Assembly: GCA_039808845.1 (NCBI GenBank)
Contig: JBDHTS010000034.1
Location: forward strand, 1 to 22,408
Source of the DNA: JBDHTS01 sp039808845
GTDB taxonomy: Bacteria; Pseudomonadota; Alphaproteobacteria; Micavibrionales; Micavibrionaceae
Direction of reading: 5' to 3'
Length of the DNA stretch: 22,408 bases
Shown here: one piece after another, positions 5,596-10,833 of the stretch
Position numbering within the stretch: the stretch's first letter is position 1
How the letters are laid out: the number at the start of each line of letters is the position of its first letter
Position numbers and translations under genes: made by a program
Notes under the pieces: model-generated
Database searches by the model: none
Told to the model about the DNA's origin: nothing
Seen by the model: the letters and a program-made list of their open reading frames with translations, nothing else

Positions 5596-5610
5596 ATTAT
5601 CGTGGATAAT
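5596..5610. promoter_or_regulatory. candidate operator for the XRE regulator
   Basis: A perfect dyad ATTATC-GTG-GATAAT lies in the divergent intergenic region (5551-5660). Its 15-bp size suits an HTH dimer, and it sits upstream of the promoter for the XRE gene and between it and the divergent 102-residue gene. This is inference from symmetry and position. Confidence 0.45.
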
Positions 5611-5625
5611 GATGCAAGCGAATTG

Positions 5626-5653
5626 TTGTAAAAGATTGCTTCCATGCTATTTT
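5626..5653 (+). promoter_or_regulatory. candidate promoter of the XRE-CDPS pair, probably leaderless
   Basis: The hexamers TTGTAA (5626-5631) and TATTTT (5648-5653) are spaced by 16 nt. Only seven bases separate the -10 box from the ATG at 5661, and there is no Shine-Dalgarno sequence, so the transcript may begin at or next to the start codon. Confidence 0.45.
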
Positions 5654-5660
5654 ATAGCGC

Positions 5661-6266
5661 ATGACACTATCAAATTACCATATTCGCGCCGGTCGGGCGT
5701 GGCTGGACTGGACGCAGAAGGATCTGGCGGCCCGCGTCGGCATCAATGTCACCACGCTGCGCCTGATCGAAACAGGGGCGTCCGAGCCGGAGCAAGCGAC
5801 CGTTACGGCGATCCTGCGGGCGTTCGCGCGGGAAGGCCTGATCATCAGTGAAACCGGGATCCGTTACATGCCCGAGCAGATTTCGCGCCTGAACGATTTT
5901 TCCGTCGTGCTGGACGACGCCGCCGCCATCCTCCAGCCCGGTGAAACGCTCTGGCTGCATTGCGCCGACGAACGCCGCAATTCCGAAGCCGTGACGCGGA
6001 AATTCCGCCAGCTGGAGGCGCGGGGGATCAAACTGCGCTTCACCTATGCGCGCGGCAACGATTTCTTCACGACCGCGCAGGAAAATTACCGCTGGATCGA
6101 TCCCGCCTATTTCGCCAGCGCCGAGGTGCAGGCGGCCTATGCCGACCGGTATGTCGAGCATATTCCCGGTGACACGGACACGTTCCTTGTGATACGCAAC
6201 GCGCCATACGCGCAATCGAAAGCCCGCCAGATCGCCTGGTGGTGGAATAACGGAGAGCCCTTATGA
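5661..6266 (+). CDS. XRE-family regulator with C-terminal PLD-like/TrmB-type domain
   Basis: A 201-residue transcription regulator. Residues about 6-60 form a Cro/CI-type helix-turn-helix (TQKDLAARVGINVTTLRLIE, then ILRAFAREGL). Residues about 75-201 form a second domain with LWLHCADERRN, LEARGIKLRFTYARGNDFF, YRWIDPAYF and a final RNAPYAQSKARQIAWWW. This pattern (a charged 'D-x-R' loop, 'RGIKLR', 'YRWI..xYF', 'A..R..W') recalls the ligand-binding, phospholipase-D-like domain of some TrmB-type regulators; that comparison is from memory. The stop overlaps the ATG of the cyclodipeptide-synthase-like gene by 4 nt, so the two are co-translated, and the regulator may sense its product. No ribosome site precedes ATG. 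Confidence 0.8.
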   Translation: MTLSNYHIRAGRAWLDWTQKDLAARVGINVTTLRLIETGASEPEQATVTAILRAFAREGLIISETGIRYMPEQISRLNDFSVVLDDAAAILQPGETLWLHCADERRNSEAVTRKFRQLEARGIKLRFTYARGNDFFTTAQENYRWIDPAYFASAEVQAAYADRYVEHIPGDTDTFLVIRNAPYAQSKARQIAWWWNNGEPL

Positions 6267-6961
6267 CCTGGACGCGCACCGTCCGCGCCGCCGTGGACTG
6301 GAAATCGTTCGACGGCGACCGGATCATTCTTCCCATCTGCGCGCGCAGCCCCGGCGCCAAGGGAAGGAATTTCCAGGCCACGGTCGCCGCGCTGCGCGGC
6401 CGCGTCCGGCACGTCCATATGATCCTGTGCGATACGCTGGACCGGTATAATCTCGGCGGCGACGCCACGGCGGCGAAGGCCGCGATGGACGGCTGGCTGA
6501 GCACCGCGCTGCCGCAGATCGCGGAGAATTTCACGTTCGACCTGAAACGCTGGGACGACGTGCGCGACGATCCGGGCTTTATGCCGCGGCTGGCGCTGAT
6601 GACCGAGCTTTACCGTTCGTCGCCGGAGGCGCGGCAAGCGATCGACCGCATCGCGAACTATTATATCGACGGGGCCGAGAAGCGGGCGGACAAAACCGGG
6701 CTGCCGTTCAACCGTCTGCATCAGGCGGAGCGATCCGCCGTCTATCTGATCGAGGAATTCGCCGGGACCGCCGTCTATGGCGCGTGGCATCCGGGCCTGC
6801 CCGAAGCGTATTGGGGCGTGTATGTCGGCGATCCGCAGATCTTCAACCGCTGCAACGTCATCGATCCGTCGGTGGATCTGACGCTGCCGGCGACGCTGCC
6901 GGTGCGGATAAACCGTCTGGGGCCCGCGATTGCGGGGGAAGTGCCGCGTGCGGTGGCCTGA
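6263..6961 (+). CDS. tRNA-dependent cyclodipeptide synthase-like protein
   Basis: CDPS enzymes use two aminoacyl-tRNAs to make cyclic dipeptides and have a Rossmann-like, class I synthetase-derived fold of about 220-250 residues; this protein has 232. The features seen fit: ICARSPGAKGRNF with Ser29 aligning to the nucleophile of AlbC (GVSPGNSYF); HMILCDTLDRYNL near residue 60, a signature of the XYP-type subfamily; AAKAAMDGWL helix after it; and VYLIEEFAG with Tyr161 and Glu165 in the Y-x3-E spacing of the AlbC pocket. Tyr183 or Tyr187 may stand for the later catalytic Tyr. It overlaps the XRE gene by 4 nt and its 3' end is overlapped by the convergent membrane-protein gene. The family call is fairly firm; activity and product are unknown. 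Confidence 0.78.
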   Translation: MTWTRTVRAAVDWKSFDGDRIILPICARSPGAKGRNFQATVAALRGRVRHVHMILCDTLDRYNLGGDATAAKAAMDGWLSTALPQIAENFTFDLKRWDDVRDDPGFMPRLALMTELYRSSPEARQAIDRIANYYIDGAEKRADKTGLPFNRLHQAERSAVYLIEEFAGTAVYGAWHPGLPEAYWGVYVGDPQIFNRCNVIDPSVDLTLPATLPVRINRLGPAIAGEVPRAVA

Positions 6962-7520
6962 ACTTTTCAATGTCTCTAGGCGCAAAAGCCCAGTGAAAAT
7001 ACGGTTTCTGCCTTCCGGGCATTCTAAAGCTTGAGAATTTTAAATAAGATCGGAAAATGACAGGGAGATCTCTTAAGAGTTCGCCACAGTTGTTTTGGTA
7101 AAATTTCCTTATCAATAAGCTATCGGCATCGGTTTTATTGAGAGTTGATATAATGTGGTCACGTAATTCCGCGACTATGGTGTAAACGCGAATAATGTCT
7201 TTATCAAAAAGAAAACGAATATAATGTACATTTATTTTAATGAAATGGTTTTTTTCTTTCATAAAGTTTAATTGATTAGTAAGTATAATATTCTCTATTG
7301 GCTCTGTAGCCAATTCATGCAAAGACTTATAAAATAGATCATAAATCTCCATCCTTCTGTTAAACAAGTCCAGACGCAATTTTTCTCTAGTGTAATGCCA
7401 AGCTGCGAAACCCAGGATTATTGTCAAACAGCTAAAAATTGCTGGAACAATAATCCGACCGTCCTGGAACCAAGGCGTTGCAGCCGGAGCGGCTTGAAAT
7501 GTCAGATCTATAAGGCCCAT
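6858..7520 (-). CDS. membrane-anchored helical protein, last gene of the repressor operon
   Basis: A 220-residue protein with one transmembrane segment (about residues 22-41, RIIVPAIFSCLTIILGFAAW). YTREKLRLDLFNRRMEIYDL follows, a motif common in uncharacterised single-span proteins that carry a long cytoplasmic helical domain. The body up to residue about 185 is AT-rich in codon use. The last ~34 residues (PPHAALPPQ, Pro/Ala-rich) are read antisense to the 3' end of the cyclodipeptide-synthase gene and differ sharply in composition, so the natural C terminus may have been lost. It follows the 75-codon gene by 3 nt. A role in superinfection exclusion is inferred from context only. Confidence 0.65.
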   Translation of the reverse strand: MGLIDLTFQAAPAATPWFQDGRIIVPAIFSCLTIILGFAAWHYTREKLRLDLFNRRMEIYDLFYKSLHELATEPIENIILTNQLNFMKEKNHFIKINVHYIRFLFDKDIIRVYTIVAELRDHIISTLNKTDADSLLIRKFYQNNCGELLRDLPVIFRSYLKFSSFRMPGRQKPYFHWAFAPRDIEKFRPPHAALPPQSRAPDGLSAPAASPAASDPPTDR

Positions 7521-7523
7521 AGA

Positions 7524-7751
7524 TTAATAATCATCAATAGCGCTACGAATGCAATTTTTTATACATTTCATGCCTTCTGCAGGCTCGTATATCGGGTTAT
7601 CCATTTGCATTTCGCAGCGCCTCTGGCAGCTATCGGCAGCAATTTTCAACAGCAGTAAATGCTCAGGGGCAGATCTCTGAATACAGACGACTGCTAATAC
7701 GAAAAGCGCAATTGCCCCGATAGCTGAAGCGATGGCTTTATGTTTGTACAT
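7524..7751 (-). CDS. small membrane protein with twin CX3C motif
   Basis: A 75-residue protein. A basic N terminus (MYKHK) precedes one hydrophobic segment (residues about 7-24, IASAIGAIALFVLAVVC), which predicts an N-in topology with the rest outside the cytoplasm. The exported part has Cys42/Cys46 (CQRRC) and Cys63/Cys67 (CIKNC), a twin CX3C arrangement with 16 residues between the pairs. That spacing would allow a disulfide-clamped helical hairpin. The gene lies 3 nt after the lipoprotein stop and 3 nt before the next ATG. No family is recognised. Confidence 0.65.
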   Translation of the reverse strand: MYKHKAIASAIGAIALFVLAVVCIQRSAPEHLLLLKIAADSCQRRCEMQMDNPIYEPAEGMKCIKNCIRSAIDDY

Positions 7752-7754
7752 GGA

Positions 7755-8084
7755 CTATTTGCAGCCCTTTGCTTCGATGGCTGTCCGTACGGCTTCTTTC
7801 TCGCCCCGAACATTTGCCAGCTCTGATGCCTCTACGCCATCGCCTTGGCCGGTTCCCCACCAGAAGGCCTGGACCTGGCTGGTCTTCACACGCTGTTCCT
7901 GGGCTATTACAAGCTGGTTTTCTCTCCGCGCGAGTGATGACATTTCGGCCGTCAACTGCTTACAGCTAAATTCTGCGTAGCGAAGGCCCGAAGTGTAAGA
8001 TCCGGTTATTTGAGATGGCTGCGTCGGCATGTTAAGACATGCGGACAGAAGTGCAACTAGCGGAATGCAAACAAGTTTTTTCAT
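7755..8084 (-). CDS. predicted lipoprotein co-transcribed with the repressor
   Basis: A 109-residue protein with a signal peptide (MKKLVCIPLVALLSAC) ending in lipobox LLSA-Cys16, so the mature protein should be lipid-anchored; residue +2 is Leu, which favours the outer membrane. The mature part contains FSCKQLTAEMSSLARRENQL and a C-terminal GDGVEASELANVRGEKEAV and a last Cys. I recall this Cys-Gln-Leu / GDG-xx-A-ELA-x-xxGE pattern from small proteobacterial lipoproteins of unknown function; not verified. Its ATG overlaps the repressor stop (ATGA). Expression in the lysogen and a role in lysogenic conversion or phage exclusion are inferences. Confidence 0.75.
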   Translation of the reverse strand: MKKLVCIPLVALLSACLNMPTQPSQITGSYTSGLRYAEFSCKQLTAEMSSLARRENQLVIAQEQRVKTSQVQAFWWGTGQGDGVEASELANVRGEKEAVRTAIEAKGCK

Positions 8085-8419
8085 GATGATTTTTTTCCTT
8101 TAATAGGCGAAGTGTTCTCGGAAATGCCCTGAGCATACCCCATTAGCTTGCTTTTCGCGCTGTCGTCCATTCCGCGATATAAACCGAGCAGAGCTTTTTC
8201 CTGTTCGTCTTTTGGTACAATAGCGCTAGCTGGCCCGTCCGTTATATCTGAAGGATGGCAACCTAATGCATCGGCTAGACGTTGAAGCCATTCCCATGTC
8301 AGCTTTCTTTTGCCGGTTTCCAGGTAATGGATTTGCTGATGGGTGGTGCCCGTCGCCGCCGCGAGTTCATCCTGCGACCAACCTTTTTCGGTTCTTATTT
8401 CCTTAATATAATTTTTCAT
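8081..8419 (-). CDS. CI-type HTH repressor (short form)
   Basis: A 112-residue regulator with an XRE helix-turn-helix at residues about 3-60 (IKEIRTEKGWSQDELAAATG, then TTHQQIHYLETGKRKLTWEW). A helical tail of about 50 residues follows, possibly for dimerisation. There is no LexA/CI-like Ser-Lys peptidase domain. It faces away from the Cro-like gene across a 95-bp region with three operators, the standard immunity-region layout. The start at 8419 (MKNYIKEIRT) begins the domain; an upstream in-frame ATG would run through the operators. No clear ribosome site precedes it. It heads a leftward operon with three envelope proteins. Confidence 0.85.
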   Translation of the reverse strand: MKNYIKEIRTEKGWSQDELAAATGTTHQQIHYLETGKRKLTWEWLQRLADALGCHPSDITDGPASAIVPKDEQEKALLGLYRGMDDSAKSKLMGYAQGISENTSPIKGKKSS

Positions 8420-8433
8420 TGAATTTGATTGTG

Positions 8434-8448
8434 ACAACAATATGTTGT
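8434..8448. promoter_or_regulatory. operator OR3-like dyad
   Basis: A perfect dyad ACAACA-ATA-TGTTGT. Its right half TGTTG and the 3-nt centre equal those of the TTAGCA-NNN-TGTTGCAA operators. It lies 15 bp from the repressor start codon, suited to autoregulation. Confidence 0.55.
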
Positions 8449-8456
8449 GTTTTCTA

Positions 8457-8473
8457 TTAGCAGAATGTTGCAA
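8457..8473. promoter_or_regulatory. operator OR2-like
   Basis: TTAGCA-GAA-TGTTGCAA matches the OL motif except for the 3-nt centre. It lies between the repressor start and the -35 box of the rightward promoter. Confidence 0.65.
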
Positions 8474-8479
8474 ATCAGC

Positions 8480-8508
8480 TTGACAGAAGTTTAGCATTTT
8501 GTTGCAAT
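8480..8508 (+). promoter_or_regulatory. rightward early promoter (PR)
   Basis: Consensus -35 TTGACA (8480-8485) and -10 TGCAAT (8503-8508) are separated by 17 nt, as in PL. The start point would fall at about 8515, the first base of the Cro-like ATG. Confidence 0.78.
8491..8507. promoter_or_regulatory. operator OR1-like
   Basis: TTAGCA-TTT-TGTTGCAA fills the space between the -35 and -10 hexamers of PR, so bound repressor would block RNA polymerase. Confidence 0.72.
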
Positions 8509-8514
8509 TCTATT

Positions 8515-8829
8515 ATGAAGCTTGTGGTCTATCTTAACGAAAATGATTTGAATTTCAGCGAGGCGGCGCGGCAGCTCGGAGCCACGCACCAGGCCGTCCG
8601 TTGCTGGGTGCTCGGTGAACGGACGCCATCCCCTGAATTCATGATCAAGATTTTCAGGTGGTCGCACGGTTCTGTCACTCCCAACGATTTCTACGAATTG
8701 CCGCCGGTTCAGAGTCCCGGCGGCGGTCATGGCGGCGAGGACAAGCGCCGCCGTTCCTCTGTCCAGCTGGCCGGCGGGCTGATCCTCCCCGGCCAGCTGG
8801 ACATGTTCCGCGCGGGGGCGTCCGCATGA
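8515..8829 (+). CDS. Cro-like HTH regulator, probable leaderless start
   Basis: A 104-residue protein with a YdaS/Cro-type helix-turn-helix in its first 60 residues (FSEAARQLGATHQAVRCWVL, then RTPSPEFMIKIFRWS). A Gly-rich linker (PGGGHGGED) and a tail ending GLILPGQLDMF follow. It is the first gene after PR and divergent from the repressor, which defines it as the Cro equivalent. The start codon coincides with the predicted transcription start and has no Shine-Dalgarno sequence. The next short open frame overlaps its stop by 4 nt. Confidence 0.8.
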   Translation: MKLVVYLNENDLNFSEAARQLGATHQAVRCWVLGERTPSPEFMIKIFRWSHGSVTPNDFYELPPVQSPGGGHGGEDKRRRSSVQLAGGLILPGQLDMFRAGASA

Positions 8830-8960
8830 CGCCCGCGCCGCAATGCCATAATTTCCCCGCTGCGGTGCCATCCGCACATATCCCGCCCCGCTTGTCAATC
8901 CCGCCTTTTCCGTTTCCGGAGACCCGCCATGCATCCAGAAGAAAGCACACCCCGCGATAA
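8826..8960 (+). CDS. possible Pro-rich micropeptide (44 aa)
   Basis: ATG overlaps the Cro-like stop (ATGA), and the frame runs 44 codons into the start of the next gene. The product (MTPAPQCHNFPAAVPSAHIP...) is Pro/His-rich and without motif. It could serve translational coupling only. Weak support: there is no separate ribosome site and the composition is poor. Confidence 0.25.
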   Translation: MTPAPQCHNFPAAVPSAHIPPRLSIPPFPFPETRHASRRKHTPR

Positions 8961-9165
8961 AGAAATCGGCCTGTCGCTGTGGCGCAGGCTGCTGATCCAA
9001 TCCCGCCCAGAGGCGCTCGCCAAAATTGACGGCGTGATCGCACGCCTGACCGAAGCCAGGACGCATTACAGCGAGATCGCGCGGTACCGCGCGCAGATGC
9101 TGAACGGCGCGGCGACGCCGGAGGATTTCGCGACGGGCCTGTTCGGCACGTCGGCCCGCGCTTAA
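8929..9165 (+). CDS. hypothetical early protein (78 aa)
   Basis: Unrecognised small cytoplasmic protein. CGGAG lies eight bases before ATG. The product is nearly all helical (KEIGLSLWRRLLIQSRPEAL, then KIDGVIARLTEARTHYSEIA) and ends with a short tail. It lies among rightward early genes before the primase and may be a replication or regulatory helper. No catalytic motif or membrane segment is present. Confidence 0.65.
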   Translation: MHPEESTPRDKEIGLSLWRRLLIQSRPEALAKIDGVIARLTEARTHYSEIARYRAQMLNGAATPEDFATGLFGTSARA

Positions 9166-9186
9166 CCCCAGCAGAAAGGAAAGACC

Positions 9187-9348
9187 ATGCGAAAACTGAT
9201 CAATGGGACATATCAGCAAGTCGATGCGCCGCCGGTCAAACAGCCGGCGGACAAGGAAGCGACAGCGAAGCCAAAACGCGCGAAAAAGGCTCAGCCAGCG
9301 AAACCGGCAAAGCCCTCCGCCGCGAAAAAATCCGGGCGGAAATCGTAA
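9187..9348 (+). CDS. basic Lys/Ala/Pro-rich small protein (53 aa)
   Basis: A short gene with AAGGA six bases before ATG, beginning MRKLINGTYQQVDAPPVKQP. From residue about 25 it becomes a low-complexity tail of Lys, Ala and Pro (KPKRAKKAQPAKPAKPSAA) like the C-terminal tails of histone-H1-like bacterial proteins. It is probably disordered and binds nucleic acid non-specifically. It lies 21 nt behind the preceding gene and 11 nt before the primase start. Confidence 0.6.
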   Translation: MRKLINGTYQQVDAPPVKQPADKEATAKPKRAKKAQPAKPAKPSAAKKSGRKS

Positions 9349-9359
9349 AGGTCATGCTG

Positions 9360-10445
9360 ATGGACGTGTCCGATATCGCGCGCATGCTGGCGGACCAGGT
9401 GGACAGCCTGGTCCGCCAGCTGCTGCCCAACGCGGTCAGGGAAGGGCATGAATGGCGCGTCGGATCCTGCGCCGGCGAGCGCGGCCGGTCGATGGCGATC
9501 CACTGCCACGCGCCGCGCGCCGGGATCTGGAAGGATTTCTCAAGCGACGACCTGTCCGGGGACGCGCTGGACCTGGTCGCGCATGTGCTGTTCGCCGGCG
9601 ACAAGAAACGGGCCGTTGCATGGGCGAAGTCCTGGCTCGGCATCGACGGGATGGATCCCGACCGCCTGAAAACCGAGCAGGCGAAGATCAAGGCGAGGGC
9701 GGCGGCGGACGAACGCAAGGCGGCGCAGGCGCTGGTCAACAAGCGGAAGATGATCAAGGCGATCTGGCTGGCCGCGAAGGCCGGTCTGATCGGCACGCCG
9801 GTCGATCTGTACCTTATGGGGCGCGGCATCGGGCTCGGCGACCTGCCGCGCCTGCCGGGTGCGATCCGGTATGCGCCGGCGCTGGAACACCGGGACCAGA
9901 AGACAGGCGAGATCACGACCTGGCCGGCCATGGTGGCCGCGGTGGTGGACGGGCAGGGCGAGATGATTTCCATCCACCGCACGTATCTGAAGGACCATGG
10001 CGGCGGGCTGGTAACGAAAGCGCCGGTGCGAGAACCGAAGCTGACGCTCGGATCCTATGCCGGCGGGATCATCCCGCTGGCGCGCGGCGCGTCGGGCAGG
10101 GCGATCAAGGATGCGCCGGAGGGCGACACGATCATGCTGTCGGAGGGCATCGAAGACGGGCTGACCATGGCGCTGTGCTGCCCGGACATGCGGTGCAGCG
10201 CGGCCGTCACCGCCGGGAACATGTGCGATGTAGACCTGCCGCCCGCCATCTCCACCATCATCATCGCGCGCCAGAACAAGGACGCGCCGGGCAGCAAGGC
10301 GGAGCTATCGATCCGGAAGGCGATCGACCGTTTCATCGACCAGGGCCGCACGGTGCGCGAAGCGTTCCCGCAGCCAGGGCATGACGATTTCAACGCGTGG
10401 CTGCAGGCGCAGGGCGCGGTTTCAGCGAAGAGGGGGGAGGCGTGA
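9360..10445 (+). CDS. phage DNA primase-like protein with Toprim domain
   Basis: A 361-residue protein. The N-terminal part (WRVGSCAGERGRSMAIHCHA, GIWKDFSSDDLSGDALDLV) matches the zinc-free, primase-like N-terminal module found in phage/plasmid Toprim proteins. A linker helix rich in Lys/Ala follows. The C-terminal half has PAMVAAVVDGQGEMISIHRT and the Toprim signature LSEGIEDGLTMAL with Glu and Gly, then HDDFNAWL. It should make primers for phage replication together with the helicase-like gene downstream. I prefer ATG 9360 because AAAGG lies eight bases upstream; ATG 9354 is only two bases from it. The stop shares a base with the next ATG. Confidence 0.8.
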   Translation: MDVSDIARMLADQVDSLVRQLLPNAVREGHEWRVGSCAGERGRSMAIHCHAPRAGIWKDFSSDDLSGDALDLVAHVLFAGDKKRAVAWAKSWLGIDGMDPDRLKTEQAKIKARAAADERKAAQALVNKRKMIKAIWLAAKAGLIGTPVDLYLMGRGIGLGDLPRLPGAIRYAPALEHRDQKTGEITTWPAMVAAVVDGQGEMISIHRTYLKDHGGGLVTKAPVREPKLTLGSYAGGIIPLARGASGRAIKDAPEGDTIMLSEGIEDGLTMALCCPDMRCSAAVTAGNMCDVDLPPAISTIIIARQNKDAPGSKAELSIRKAIDRFIDQGRTVREAFPQPGHDDFNAWLQAQGAVSAKRGEA

Positions 10446-10669
10446 TGGATATTCGCCAGTTTTACGCGGTGGTCAAGGCCAATGTCGACAAGGGTGTGGC
10501 GCTGTATCTGGAGCCGCTGATCGCCGGCGGTTGGGGGATCATCGGCCATCGCGACGGCAACTGGACCGTCGTCGAATTGCGGCGAGCCCAGACCTATAAG
10601 GTCACCGAGGCGATGCAGTCCGCGCAAATGATCATGAAAACGCTCGATGCGTTGAAGGATGTGGCATGA
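10445..10669 (+). CDS. hypothetical early protein (74 aa)
   Basis: A small protein (MDIRQFYAVVKANVDKGVAL) between the primase and helicase genes, starting in a TGATG overlap and ending in an ATGA overlap. It alternates helices and beta segments (GGWGIIGHRDGNWTVVELRR), has no known motif, and is probably co-translated with the primase. The function is unknown. Confidence 0.6.
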   Translation: MDIRQFYAVVKANVDKGVALYLEPLIAGGWGIIGHRDGNWTVVELRRAQTYKVTEAMQSAQMIMKTLDALKDVA

Positions 10670-10833
10670 CCGGCATGAGGTGGAGTGATAAAACCTGCGT
10701 CCACACGGAATATTCTCCCGGGACCAGCCTAGATTTTGCCGTCGGCGATGCGGCGGCCCTGTCTCTGGAGCAAATGCTGCCAGTTCAATTTCAATTCAAT
10801 AACATAATACTTATAGTTGAACACAAAAAATGA
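10666..10833 (+). CDS. small hypothetical protein (55 aa)
   Basis: An open frame with ATGA overlaps at both ends (10666-10669 and 10830-10833), so it bridges two early genes exactly. The product starts MTGMRWSDKTCVHTEYSPGT and ends with a hydrophobic, AT-rich coded stretch (FNNIILIVEH). There is no motif. The double overlap is the main support; the AT-rich end may instead be a linker with a promoter or ribosome site for the helicase gene. Confidence 0.45.
   Translation: MTGMRWSDKTCVHTEYSPGTSLDFAVGDAAALSLEQMLPVQFQFNNIILIVEHKK

Noticed and set aside
8420..8480. A definite promoter for the repressor (PRM)
   Set aside because: Several weak hexamers exist on the minus strand, but none has both good boxes and good spacing, so no site is annotated.
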